From Bacteroidales bacterium (GTDB taxonomy: Bacteria > Bacteroidota > Bacteroidia > Bacteroidales > UBA932): 8,716 nucleotides of DNA. Of this stretch, positions 1 to 7,704 are shown in pieces. Made by a program: the position numbers and the translations under genes. The stretch spans positions 1 through 8,716 of the forward strand of contig JAGAAD010000089.1 of the NCBI GenBank assembly GCA_017615445.1. The letters run 5' to 3'. Below the pieces are notes generated by a model. It searched no databases. It was given only the letters and a program-made list of their open reading frames with translations, and was not told the DNA's origin. The first letter of the stretch is position 1; every line of letters begins with the position of its first letter.

Positions 1-641
1 GGGTCTTCGGCGAGGAGGCCGAAGAGGGCGCGAAGGGACTGCGAGCCGAGGGCGCGCTCGAGAGCGGCCTGGACCTCGGGCGATGCCGCCCGGACCTCCA
101 GGCGCTGCCACTCGCGCGCATCGGCGAACCCGCTTCGCGCCTCAGGATGCGAATCGCAGTAGGTCACATACGGCTTTATATCATAGATAGGTGTGCCGTC
201 CGCAAGATCGGCACCGGCGACCAGAATCTCGCAGCGCTCGAAATCCACCGACACGACCCGGACGGAGGACAAGCCTAATGCGTTCGGCCTGAAAGGGGAG
301 CGGGAGGCGAAGACGCCCACTCGCTCGTTGCCCCCGAGGCGCGGGGGGCGCACGGTTAAAGATCCCCGATCAGGTCGGGGATGACCGGAAAGATCAGGTC
401 GGGGATGACGTGCTTCGTCATGACCGACCTGATCGGTCATCTGTTCGGGATGATTCAGGTTAAATTCCCATATCAGCCACAAATAGTCAAACCCCTCCAT
501 CCCACGCAACGCATCGAGCGAGCGGAACTCGGGCTCGAAGACTATGCGGCCTTCGAGTTCCTGGACCAGGCCGGACTGGCGGGGAAGCCCGAACTTCTCA
601 GGAAGCGGGGAACGGAAAAAAGCGACGGGGCAGATCTCCAT
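1..641 (-). CDS. trmO: tRNA (adenine-N6)-methyltransferase TrmO (TsaA/YaeB family), 3' end cut by window edge, carrying an in-frame repeat insertion
   Basis: TrmO uses S-adenosylmethionine to methylate the N6 of t6A37 in certain threonine tRNAs. The frame is open from ATG at 641 to the left edge, giving 213 codons; E. coli TrmO is about 235 aa, so only a short C-terminus is missing. Family signatures are clear: an N-terminal RSPLPEKFGLPRQ stretch at residues 10-22, YLWLIWEF at 53-60, TVRPPRLGGN at 96-105, GVFASRSPFRPNALGLS further on, then DGTPIYDIKPY. The last visible residues, LLAEDP, fit the start of the usual DPRPAY tail. Between the WEF segment and TVRPP, where relatives have roughly ten residues, there is an extra segment of about 28 residues (68-95) encoded by a palindromic repeat. 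The residue before TVRPP is Leu where Pro is usual. The start lies 6 nt after the M23 gene, suggesting co-transcription. The family call is very secure; whether the interrupted protein is active is unknown. Confidence 0.93.
   Translation of the reverse strand, partial: MEICPVAFFRSPLPEKFGLPRQSGLVQELEGRIVFEPEFRSLDALRGMEGFDYLWLIWEFNLNHPEQMTDQVGHDEARHPRPDLSGHPRPDRGSLTVRPPRLGGNERVGVFASRSPFRPNALGLSSVRVVSVDFERCEILVAGADLADGTPIYDIKPYVTYCDSHPEARSGFADAREWQRLEVRAASPEVQAALERALGSQSLRALFGLLAED
361..440. repeat. Compound palindromic repeat inserted in-frame within trmO
   Basis: The 80-nt stretch is built from one motif used three times. GATCAGGTCGGGGATGAC occurs directly repeated at 368-385 and 392-409, a 24-nt period, and a diverged inverted copy lies at 416-434. 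Arms 392-410 and 416-434 can form a stem with 17 of 19 pairs and a 5-nt loop. Two smaller perfect hairpins sit at the ends: ATCCCCGA/TCGGGGAT (362-369/375-382) and ATGACCGA/TCGGTCAT (420-427/433-440), each with a 5-nt loop. Read on the minus strand in the trmO frame it has no stop and encodes the HPRPD motif twice. The exact element borders are uncertain by several bases. That it belongs to a dispersed genomic family is inference; only this cluster is visible here. Confidence 0.85.
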
Positions 642-647
642 AAAAAA

Positions 648-1877
648 TTACTCGGAAACCGGAAGCTTTCCGCTCTCGAAGATGCCTTTATACATCACCA
701 CGAGCGAATCCAGCTCGGGCTTGTACTTCGCCGGCAGGGGATCTGCAGGCGGCGATTTCATCGCGAGCGGATCTATGGGCGTGCCGTTCTTCCACACTCT
801 GAAATCCAGGTGAGGGCCCGTGCTCACGCCGGTGTTCCCGACATAGCCGATCACCTGGCCCTGGGACACGCGGACGCCGGCCTTGATACCCTTGGCAAAA
901 CCCTTGAGATGCAGGTAGCCGGTGGTGTAGGTGCTGTTGTGCTGGATTTTGATCACGTTTCCGCCGCCCGTGGTGGTCCAGCCGGCAGAGATGACACGGC
1001 CGTCGCCTATCGAGCGAACGGGAGTTCCGGCCGGGGCTGCGAAGTCCACTCCGGTGTGGGGCCTGACCTTTCCGGTCACGGGATGCTTCCTGTGGTAGGT
1101 GAACTTGCTGCTGACGCGGTTGTATTTCAGCGGCGCCTTCAAAAATGCCTTTCTCAGATTCTTTCCGCCGGCGTCGAAGTAGTTCTTTCCGAGGTCTCCG
1201 TGGGGCAGGCGAATGGCATAGAGCTCTTCTCCGCCGCCGGTGTAGCGCGCGCACTCGATTCCTTCCAGGGAGATGAACTCGCCTTCGCTGACTTTCTGCT
1301 TGTAGAGCACCTGGAAACGGTCTCCCTCGCGAAGTCCGAAGAAATTGACCGTCCAGGCGTAGATGTCGTTTGCAAGAAGGTCCACCATATGGCCGGTGGC
1401 GGCTTCAGAGAGCCCTGCCTTCAGGAGGTCCACCCACAATGAAGAATGGATTGTTACGTCCACATACTTCTCTTCGACAGTGGTCGGCCTATAATAGTTC
1501 CACAGATAGAGTGAATCAGTGCACTTGAAGACAGTCTTCTTGAGCTTGCTGTGGTTGTAGACCACATACTCGAGCCTGCGCAGCGAATCCAGAGAAGAAT
1601 AATACGCGTCCACTCTGGCTCCTGCTTTCATCCTCTGGGCGTTGAACATGGTGTCCCTGCGGGAATACAAAAGGTTTGCGTCGGCCCTGGAAAGGCCCAG
1701 GCGCATCATAAGGCCGGGGAAGGTCTCCCCGCTCTTGACGTTGGTGGAATCGTGCTGGTAGAGATTGGCGCGAAAACCGATCGCCGGCATGGGTTCTTCT
1801 TGTTTGGGCTTAGGACCTCCGCCGCAGGAAATGAGCAGCGCCGCTGTGGAAAAAATGAGGATTATCTTCTTGAGCAT
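648..1877 (-). CDS. M23-family peptidoglycan endopeptidase-like lipoprotein
   Basis: This 409-aa protein begins with a lipoprotein signal peptide: MLKK, a hydrophobic core and a LISC lipobox placing the acylated Cys at residue 18, so it is probably membrane-anchored in the envelope. Residues about 45-110 (KSGETFPGLMMRLGLS onward) resemble the OapA/LysM-like N-terminal region found in periplasmic M23 proteins. The C-terminal M23 (LytM-type) domain spans about 250-372, with the zinc-ligand motif HTGVD (H274, D278), YLHL (H323) and GPHLDF (H356, D358). In LytM the last motif is HxH, whose second His binds zinc; here it is Asp. Similar HLD motifs occur, as I recall, in other Bacteroidota M23 proteins. 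It is therefore either a variant metallopeptidase cutting peptide cross-links or a degenerate regulator of amidases, as with EnvC/NlpD-type proteins. It is the first gene of a probable pair with trmO. Confidence 0.9.
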   Translation of the reverse strand: MLKKIILIFSTAALLISCGGGPKPKQEEPMPAIGFRANLYQHDSTNVKSGETFPGLMMRLGLSRADANLLYSRRDTMFNAQRMKAGARVDAYYSSLDSLRRLEYVVYNHSKLKKTVFKCTDSLYLWNYYRPTTVEEKYVDVTIHSSLWVDLLKAGLSEAATGHMVDLLANDIYAWTVNFFGLREGDRFQVLYKQKVSEGEFISLEGIECARYTGGGEELYAIRLPHGDLGKNYFDAGGKNLRKAFLKAPLKYNRVSSKFTYHRKHPVTGKVRPHTGVDFAAPAGTPVRSIGDGRVISAGWTTTGGGNVIKIQHNSTYTTGYLHLKGFAKGIKAGVRVSQGQVIGYVGNTGVSTGPHLDFRVWKNGTPIDPLAMKSPPADPLPAKYKPELDSLVVMYKGIFESGKLPVSE

Positions 1878-1884
1878 ATCAGGA

Positions 1885-1892
1885 CAAATTTA
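1885..1892 (-). promoter_or_regulatory. Candidate Bacteroidota -7 box for the M23 gene
   Basis: TAAATTTG on the minus strand matches the TAnnTTTG consensus of the Bacteroidota primary sigma factor. Its last base lies 7 nt before the ATG, so transcription would start almost at the start codon. No convincing -33 TTG box is seen 19-21 nt upstream, so this is tentative. Confidence 0.35.
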
Positions 1893-1904
1893 CACAGAAA
1901 TTTT

Positions 1905-1912
1905 TATTTTTG
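1905..1912 (+). promoter_or_regulatory. Candidate Bacteroidota -7 box for the kinase-DUF1846-cstA cluster
   Basis: TATTTTTG matches TAnnTTTG and would give a 5' leader of about 30 nt before the ATG at 1949. A second, weaker candidate, CAGATTTG (one mismatch), lies at 1938-1945, only 3 nt before that ATG, with TTTC about 18 nt upstream. Neither has a clean -33 box, so the choice between them is open. Confidence 0.35.
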
Positions 1913-1948
1913 TGCTTTCGAAAAAAGATATGTAAACCAGATTTGGCT

Positions 1949-3619
1949 ATGGTCCGTATTTTTTGCAAGAACACCCAGACCTACAAGGAGTTTCAGGAAG
2001 GAACGACACTCCTCGAAATGCTCCCAGAGTTCGAATTCGAACAGCCTTACCAGATTATCTCTGCGAAGGTGAACAACGTCTCCCAGGGTCTTAATTTCAG
2101 AGTCTATAACAGCCGTGACGTGGAGTATGTGGACGGGACGGAGTCCAGCGGTCAGCGCGTGTATCAGCGCTCGCTGTTCTTTCTCCTCTGCAAAGCCGCT
2201 CACGAAGTGTTTCAGGGCTGCAGGGTCTACATTGAGCATCCGCTTTCCGGAGGCTTCTACTGCAACCTGAAGAAAAAGGACGATGAAGAAGGCCTCACTC
2301 CGGAAGACATCGAGAAGATCAAGGCGCGCATGTGGGAGATAGTCCGTCAGGACATGGAATTCCACAGGAGGGAAGTGCAGGTCAGCGAAGCGATTAAGCT
2401 GTTCCGCGAACTGGGATACATAGACAAAGTCAGGCTCCTGGACACCAGCCCTGAGGTCTACACGGACTACTATCTACTCGGGGACTCCCCGGATTATTAC
2501 TACGGCCGCCTGCTGCCTTCAGCCGGCTACCTGAAAGTCTGGGACATAATGCCCTGCCACGACGGTCTTCTGATCCGCGTCCCGGACAGGCACGACCCCA
2601 CCAAGCTGACGCCCTATGTGGACCAGCCGAAGACCTTTGAAATCTTCTCTGAAGCTCTGCGCTGGAACATTATCACGAAGCTCAACAACGTGGGCGACGT
2701 GAACCACAAAATCCGCAAGGGCGGCGCCAGCGAGCTGATTCAGGTGGCAGAAGCTCTGCAGGAAAAGAAGATAGTGAAGATAGCCGAGGAGATCGAGGCA
2801 AGGTACTACGGCGAAAACAAGGTCAATCTTGTCCTTATCACCGGTCCGAGCAGCTCCGGAAAAACCACCTTCTGCAAGAGGCTTTCCGTCCAGCTCAAGG
2901 CCTGCGGCCTCCAGCCCATTTCCTTCAGCACGGACGATTATTTCGTGAACAGGACCGAGACTCCGCTCCTCCCGAACGGCCAGTACGATTTCGACAACTT
3001 CGACACGGTGGACCACGCAGCCCTTCAGGAGGATCTGGTGAAACTCCTTGCCGGCGAGGAAGTGGAGGTGCCCACCTACAATTTCAAGACCGGCCTGAGG
3101 GAGTACAACGGCAAGAAACTGAAGATGCGCGAGGGCTCCGTCCTTCTGGTGGAAGGCATCCACGCCCTCAATCCGCGCCTGACGGACAAGGTGGACGACA
3201 AGTGCAAGTTCCGGATCTTCATCAGCACCCTGACCAGCATCAGCCTGGACAACCACAACTGCATTCCTACCAGCGACAACCGCCTCCTCAGGCGCATCAT
3301 CCGCGACTACAACAACGGTTCGTTCACTCCCACGGAGACCATCAACCAGTGGCCGAACGTCCTGGACGCTGAGGAGAAATGGATCAACCCCTACCAGGAA
3401 AACGCGGACGTGATGTTCAACTCGTCCTACCTGGTGGAGTTCGCCGTTCTGCGCAACCACGCCGACAGCATCCTCAGGGCTGTGTCCAAGAACACCGCGG
3501 CGTATGCGGAGGCCCACAGACTCCTGAAGTTCATTCATTATTTCATAGCAATTTCCGACGCCGAGATTCCTTCGACTTCACTCCTGCGCGAGTTCGTGGG
3601 CGGCAGCTCTTTCAAGTAA
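1949..3619 (+). CDS. TGS domain-ThrRS-like domain-uridine kinase fusion (nucleoside kinase family protein)
   Basis: This 556-aa protein joins three parts. Residues 1-60 form a TGS domain (MVRIFCKN...GTTLLEML). Residues about 65-220 resemble the second additional domain of threonyl-tRNA synthetase, including an IEHPLSGGFYCNL stretch. Residues about 290-520 form a P-loop kinase of the uridine kinase/phosphoribulokinase family, with Walker A GPSSSGKTT at 299-307, STDDYF at 327-332 and LLVEGIHALNP around 399-409. Such fusions are usually annotated as nucleoside or uridine kinases and are known in Bacteroidota, Firmicutes and Thermotoga; the true substrate is generally not established. In the synthetase-like part the editing-site HxxxH appears as FLLCK (78-82), so tRNA deacylation is unlikely. 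ATG 1949 is preferred over the upstream ATG at 1910 because the 13 extra residues are not TGS-like. It heads a tight cluster with DUF1846 (9-nt gap) and cstA. It is probably cytosolic. Confidence 0.88.
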   Translation: MVRIFCKNTQTYKEFQEGTTLLEMLPEFEFEQPYQIISAKVNNVSQGLNFRVYNSRDVEYVDGTESSGQRVYQRSLFFLLCKAAHEVFQGCRVYIEHPLSGGFYCNLKKKDDEEGLTPEDIEKIKARMWEIVRQDMEFHRREVQVSEAIKLFRELGYIDKVRLLDTSPEVYTDYYLLGDSPDYYYGRLLPSAGYLKVWDIMPCHDGLLIRVPDRHDPTKLTPYVDQPKTFEIFSEALRWNIITKLNNVGDVNHKIRKGGASELIQVAEALQEKKIVKIAEEIEARYYGENKVNLVLITGPSSSGKTTFCKRLSVQLKACGLQPISFSTDDYFVNRTETPLLPNGQYDFDNFDTVDHAALQEDLVKLLAGEEVEVPTYNFKTGLREYNGKKLKMREGSVLLVEGIHALNPRLTDKVDDKCKFRIFISTLTSISLDNHNCIPTSDNRLLRRIIRDYNNGSFTPTETINQWPNVLDAEEKWINPYQENADVMFNSSYLVEFAVLRNHADSILRAVSKNTAAYAEAHRLLKFIHYFIAISDAEIPSTSLLREFVGGSSFK

Positions 3620-3628
3620 TATCACCCT

Positions 3629-5104
3629 ATGCTACATAAAGGTTTCGACAACGAAAAGTATCTGCGGATTCAGTCCGAACACATTAAGGATCGCATAGCC
3701 CAGTTCGGCGACAAACTCTACCTCGAGTTCGGAGGCAAACTCTTCGACGACCTCCACGCCAGCCGCGTGCTGCCCGGATTCGAGCCGGACAGTAAGCTGC
3801 AGATGCTGATGACTATGAGCGATGTGGCTGAGATCATAATCGTGATCAGCGCCCTGGACATCGAAAAGAACAAGGTCAGGGGAGACCTGGGCATCACCTA
3901 CGACGAAGACGTCCTTCGCCTGAAGGCCGAATTCGAAAAGCGCGGCCTCTATGTCAGCTCGGTGGTGATCACCCACTGCAACGGCCAGGCAAGCGCAGCG
4001 GCCTACCGCAAGAGGCTGGAGAAGCGCGGCATCAAGGTCTATTACCACTACACGATCGAGGGCTACCCGAACAACGTCGCCCTGATCGACTCGGACGAAG
4101 GCTTCGGCAAGAACGACTATGTCAAGACCTCGCGGCCGCTGGTGGTGGTGACTGCCCCCGGCCCCGGAAGCGGCAAGATGGCAGTCTGCCTGAGCCAGCT
4201 CTACCAGGAAAACAAGAAGGGAGTGAAGGCAGGATACGCCAAGTTCGAGACTTTCCCTATCTGGAACATTCCTCTTAACCACCCGGTGAATCTGGCCTAC
4301 GAAGCAGCCACGGCGGACCTTAACGACGTGAACATGATCGACCCGTTCCACCTGGAAGCCTACGGCTCGGTGGCGGTCAATTATAACCGCGATATCGAAA
4401 TCTTCCCGGTCCTCCAGTCCCTCTTCAAGGGCATCTACGGCGAAAGTCCCTACAAATCCCCGACGGATATGGGCGTGAACATGGTGGGCTACTGCATCTC
4501 GGACGACGACGTCTGCCGCAAGGCCGGCCTGAACGAGATAATCCGCCGTTACTATGCCGCCCTCTGCAATGTCGTGGAAAAAGACGCCAGCGAGTCGGAA
4601 GTAAACAAAATCCTGCTGCTTATGCAGAAGGCCGGTCTCGGCACTGAATACCGCCGCTGCACTGTGGCCGCCCTCGAGCGCCAGAGCACCACTCAGAAGC
4701 CCTGCGCGGCGATCGAGCTGCAGGACGGCACCCTCATCACCTCCGAAACCAGCGACCTGCTGGGTCCCAGCGCCGCCCTTATCCTCAATGCGACCAAGCA
4801 TCTGGCGGGAATAGACCATAGCGTGAAACTAATCCCCCAGAGGATGATAGAGCCTATCCAGAAGACCAAGGTGGATTTCCTGCACGGAAACAACCCGCGT
4901 CTGCACACGGACGAAGTGCTGGTCGCTCTGAGCATCCTCAGCGTGGAAGACGAGCGCTGCCGCTTGGCCCTCGAGCAGCTGCCGAAGTTCAAAGGCTGCC
5001 AGGTCCACAGCACCGTTCTTCTGAGCCAGGTGGACAGAAAAGTCTTCAAGAAACTCGGGGTCGACCTCACCTGCGACCCGGTCAAGAAAATAAGCAAGAT
5101 CTAA
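3629..5104 (+). CDS. DUF1846 family protein, function unknown
   Basis: This 491-aa protein matches the conserved DUF1846 family in full length (about 500 aa) and overall sequence, from MLHKGFDNEKYLRIQSEHI through YPNNVALIDSDEGFGKNDYV (146-165) to RPLVVVTAPGPGSGKMA (169-185). The family has no assigned biochemical role that I know of. The glycine-rich APGPGSGK (176-183) looks like a P-loop, but the first Gly of GxxxxGK is Pro177 and the residue after Lys is Met instead of Ser/Thr, so it is at best a degenerate nucleotide-binding loop. No signal peptide or membrane segment is visible; it is probably cytosolic. It lies between the kinase fusion and cstA with gaps of 9 and 3 nt and no terminator, so co-transcription is likely. 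The family call is firm; any function would be a guess. Confidence 0.88.
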   Translation: MLHKGFDNEKYLRIQSEHIKDRIAQFGDKLYLEFGGKLFDDLHASRVLPGFEPDSKLQMLMTMSDVAEIIIVISALDIEKNKVRGDLGITYDEDVLRLKAEFEKRGLYVSSVVITHCNGQASAAAYRKRLEKRGIKVYYHYTIEGYPNNVALIDSDEGFGKNDYVKTSRPLVVVTAPGPGSGKMAVCLSQLYQENKKGVKAGYAKFETFPIWNIPLNHPVNLAYEAATADLNDVNMIDPFHLEAYGSVAVNYNRDIEIFPVLQSLFKGIYGESPYKSPTDMGVNMVGYCISDDDVCRKAGLNEIIRRYYAALCNVVEKDASESEVNKILLLMQKAGLGTEYRRCTVAALERQSTTQKPCAAIELQDGTLITSETSDLLGPSAALILNATKHLAGIDHSVKLIPQRMIEPIQKTKVDFLHGNNPRLHTDEVLVALSILSVEDERCRLALEQLPKFKGCQVHSTVLLSQVDRKVFKKLGVDLTCDPVKKISKI

Positions 5105-5107
5105 AAG

Positions 5108-6592
5108 ATGATCACCCTTTTAATCAGCATCGTTTGCCTTGTCGTGGGTTATCTGATCTACGGCAAGTTCGTGGAAAAGGTCTTCGGACCGGATCCCAAC
5201 GCGAAGACCCCGGCCTACACGAAACAGGACGGCATAGACTACATCCCTATGCCCACCTGGAAAGTGTTCATGATCCAGTTCCTGAACATAGCCGGCACCG
5301 GTCCCATTTTCGGAGCTATCATGGGCGCCATGTTCGGCCCTTCGTGCTATCTGTGGATAGTCCTGGGTTGTATTTTTGGCGGCGCAGTGCATGATTATTT
5401 CACCGGAATGCTTTCCATTCGCGGTGGGGGAGAGAACGTCCCTTCGATCGTGGGTCGTGAACTCGGCGGCGGCACAAAGAAGGTGATGTTGGTGTTTTCG
5501 GTGGTAATGCTGATCCTGGTCGGAACGGTCTTCGTCTATAGCCCGGCCCAGATCCTCGGCCCCATGACGCACCCCGCAAGCTGGTTCGGCATCACCGGAG
5601 ACTTTGCCCCTGTCTTCTCGAAGATGTTCTGGGTGGTGGTTATCCTCATCTATTACATAGTCGCGACACTTCTGCCGGTGGACAAGGTCATCGGCCGCTT
5701 CTATCCGATTTTTGCCTTCTCGCTGCTGTTCATGGCGGTTTCGCTCTTCGTCTGCCTGCTGGTCAAATGGCCGGTCGGCATGCCCGAAGTCTGGGACGGC
5801 CTTCAGAATCGAGCCCCCGCGTCCGGATCGATATTCCCTTGCCTGTTCATCACCATCGCCTGCGGCGCCGTGAGCGGTTTCCATTCCACTCAATCGCCGC
5901 TGATGGCGCGCTGCCTGACTAACGAGAAGCTCGGCAGGCCCGTGTTCTACGGCGCTATGATCACTGAAGGCATAGTCGCCCTCATATGGGCGGCAGTGTC
6001 GTCGTGGTTCTTCTTCGCCGGCGGAAAGGAGATTCTGGGAGTCGCGGGATCGAGTGCGCCCGTGGTCGTGACGGAGGTCTCCAAGGGCTGGCTCGGAATA
6101 GTCGGCGGCATTCTGGCAATTCTTGGCGTTGTGGCAGCGCCTATCACCTCTGGTGATACTGCTCTTCGCAGCGCCCGTCTGATTTTCGCCGATGCCTTCA
6201 AACTGGATCAGGCTCCGGTCCGGAACCGCCTCTACATCTCCATTCCGATCTTCGTGGCCACCGGCTTGCTTTTGTGGTACAACATCGCGGACGAGAACGG
6301 TTTCAACGTCATCTGGCGCTATTTCGGCTGGGCCAACCAGACTCTCGCAGTGTTCGTGCTCTGGACCGTTACTGCCTTCCTGTCAAGGCATCGCAAGGGC
6401 GTGAGTTACCTTATGACCCTTCTGCCGGCAGCTTTCATGACTTCGGTAACCGTTACCTTCATCCTCACGGCGAAGATAGGCTTCAACCTGCCGACAGACT
6501 GGACGGCTGTGATAGGGATCACGACCGGAGTCCTGTCCCTTGCGCTGTTCTATTATGCGAGAATAAGAAGGCTCAGACGGAGCGCTTCTTAA
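5108..6592 (+). CDS. cstA: Carbon starvation protein CstA family transporter (short form)
   Basis: This 494-aa polytopic membrane protein has CstA family hallmarks: [17 protein letters not shown] at 57-73, [22 protein letters not shown] at 91-112, [14 protein letters not shown] at 256-269, and [17 protein letters not shown] at 348-364 followed by a C-terminal membrane region. I count roughly a dozen hydrophobic segments starting at residue 2. E. coli CstA is about 700 aa; the shorter form here is common in Bacteroidota and Firmicutes. Family members import pyruvate and have been linked to peptide uptake during carbon starvation; the substrate here is not shown by sequence. The start is 3 nt after the DUF1846 stop and is preceded by AAAAG, a weak ribosome-binding sequence. 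The last 20 nt overlap convergently with the 3' end of asd. Membership in the family is secure. Confidence 0.93.
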   Translation: MITLLISIVCLVVGYLIYGKFVEKVFGPDPNAKTPAYTKQDGIDYIPMPTWKVFMIQFLNIAGTGPIFGAIMGAMFGPSCYLWIVLGCIFGGAVHDYFTGMLSIRGGGENVPSIVGRELGGGTKKVMLVFSVVMLILVGTVFVYSPAQILGPMTHPASWFGITGDFAPVFSKMFWVVVILIYYIVATLLPVDKVIGRFYPIFAFSLLFMAVSLFVCLLVKWPVGMPEVWDGLQNRAPASGSIFPCLFITIACGAVSGFHSTQSPLMARCLTNEKLGRPVFYGAMITEGIVALIWAAVSSWFFFAGGKEILGVAGSSAPVVVTEVSKGWLGIVGGILAILGVVAAPITSGDTALRSARLIFADAFKLDQAPVRNRLYISIPIFVATGLLLWYNIADENGFNVIWRYFGWANQTLAVFVLWTVTAFLSRHRKGVSYLMTLLPAAFMTSVTVTFILTAKIGFNLPTDWTAVIGITTGVLSLALFYYARIRRLRRSAS

Positions 6593-7580
6593 TCAAGTAT
6601 TCGGCAATCTGCACCGCGTTCAGCGCGGCACCCTTGCGAATCTGGTCGCTTACGATCCAGAACGCGAGGCCGTTTTCCTCGGCCAGGTCCTTTCTGATTC
6701 GACCCACATAGACCGCGTCCTTGCCTGCAAGGAACAGCGGCATAGGATACTCTTTTTCCGCGGGATTGTCCATCAGGATCACTCCAGGGGCCTTCGCAAA
6801 GGCTTCGCGGGCTTCCTGCACGCTGACCGGGCGCTCGGTCTCCACCCAGATGCTCTCTGAGTGTGAGCGGAGAGACGGCACGCGCACGCAGGTGGCGCTC
6901 ACGCGGACGTCGCTGTGCATAATCTTGCGGGTCTCGTTGAACATCTTCGCCTCTTCCTTTGTGTAACCGTCCTCAAGGAAGACATCTATGTGCGGGATGA
7001 GGTTGAAGGCCAGCTGGTACTGGAATTTCTCCACGGTCACGGGCTCGCCGGCGAGATACTGCGCGCTCTGCTTCATCAGCTCGGCCATCGCCTGCGCGCC
7101 TGCGCCGCTGGCAGCCTGGTAGGTGCTGACGTGGACTTTGCGGATATGCGAGAGATTCTCGATAGCTTTCAGGGCCACGACCATCTGGATCGTGGTGCAG
7201 TTCGGGTTGGCGATTATGCCGCGCGGGCGCTTCAGAGCGTCTTCAGCGTTCACCTCGGGAACCACGAGCGGGACGTCTTCGTCCATGCGGAACGCGCTCG
7301 AATTGTCTATCATCACAGCGCCGTAGCGGGTGATATCCTCTGCAAACTCGCGAGAAGTTCCTGCGCCCGCAGACACGAAAGCGATATCCACTCCGTCAAA
7401 GGAATCATCGTGCTGGAGTAACTGAACAGTTATGTCCTGACCGCGATATTTGTAAGTGCGGCCCGCACTCCTTTCAGATCCGAACAGCAACAACTCATCA
7501 ATTGGAAAATTCCTCTCTTCCAACACCTTCAGGAACTCCTGTCCCACCGCGCCGCTGGCGCCCACGATAGCTACTTTCAT
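6573..7580 (-). CDS. asd: Aspartate-semialdehyde dehydrogenase
   Basis: The enzyme reduces aspartyl phosphate to aspartate semialdehyde with NADPH, the branch point to lysine/diaminopimelate, methionine and threonine. The 335-aa length is normal. Visible motifs are the NADP-binding GASGAVG at 7-13, the catalytic Cys in NPNCTT (C128), [10 protein letters not shown] with Gln155, EEAK around 209-212, and [10 protein letters not shown] with the catalytic His240. All key residues are present, so the enzyme should be active. ATG 7580 is the natural start because the Rossmann strand [10 protein letters not shown] begins there. The gene has its own 205-nt upstream spacer separating it from acpP, with a candidate -7 box 4 nt before the ATG. 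Its 3' end overlaps cstA by 20 nt on the opposite strand. Confidence 0.97.
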   Translation of the reverse strand: MKVAIVGASGAVGQEFLKVLEERNFPIDELLLFGSERSAGRTYKYRGQDITVQLLQHDDSFDGVDIAFVSAGAGTSREFAEDITRYGAVMIDNSSAFRMDEDVPLVVPEVNAEDALKRPRGIIANPNCTTIQMVVALKAIENLSHIRKVHVSTYQAASGAGAQAMAELMKQSAQYLAGEPVTVEKFQYQLAFNLIPHIDVFLEDGYTKEEAKMFNETRKIMHSDVRVSATCVRVPSLRSHSESIWVETERPVSVQEAREAFAKAPGVILMDNPAEKEYPMPLFLAGKDAVYVGRIRKDLAEENGLAFWIVSDQIRKGAALNAVQIAEYLIKKRSV

Positions 7581-7584
7581 ACCT

Positions 7585-7592
7585 CAAAGATA
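7585..7592 (-). promoter_or_regulatory. Candidate Bacteroidota -7 box for asd
   Basis: TATCTTTG on the minus strand fits TAnnTTTG exactly. It ends 4 nt before the asd ATG, which would imply a leaderless or nearly leaderless message. The expected -33 TTG is not evident about 19 nt upstream. The remaining spacer toward acpP is AT-rich and shows no ORF or RNA gene. Confidence 0.4.
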
Positions 7593-7704
7593 GCAATTAT
7601 TTATTTATCCATCAGGTAGACTACCTCCAGCGGAACTCCAGTCACTTCGCTCCTTCGTTAAAAGAAATAGCGTGTTTCGCAACTAATTGAATTACACCAG
7701 TTTA

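Noticed and set aside
361..440. CRISPR-like array, because one motif recurs three times
   Set aside because: The spacers are only 6-9 nt, the third copy is inverted, and the segment is translated in trmO; this is a palindromic repeat, not an array.
361..440. Intrinsic terminator inside trmO
   Set aside because: The hairpins are GC-rich but no U tract follows on either strand, and the trmO frame continues intact past it.
381..1442. Long plus-strand open frame (353 codons) opposite the M23 gene and trmO
   Set aside because: It is antisense to well-supported genes, has no recognisable family features, and is explained by GC-rich codon structure on the opposite strand.
1910..1948. Upstream ATG extending the kinase fusion by 13 residues
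   Set aside because: The extra residues (MCFRKK...) lie outside the TGS domain and in the AT-rich divergent spacer; ATG 1949 starts the domain naturally.
2519..4819. Two long minus-strand open frames opposite the kinase fusion and DUF1846 (2519-3538 and 3632-4819)
   Set aside because: Both are rich in Val, His, Asp and Ala, typical of antisense readings of GC-biased genes, and match no family I recognise; the plus-strand genes are certain.
7615..7625. Small palindrome GGTAG-A-CTACC upstream of asd
   Set aside because: The 5-bp arms with a 1-nt centre are too short to distinguish from chance.
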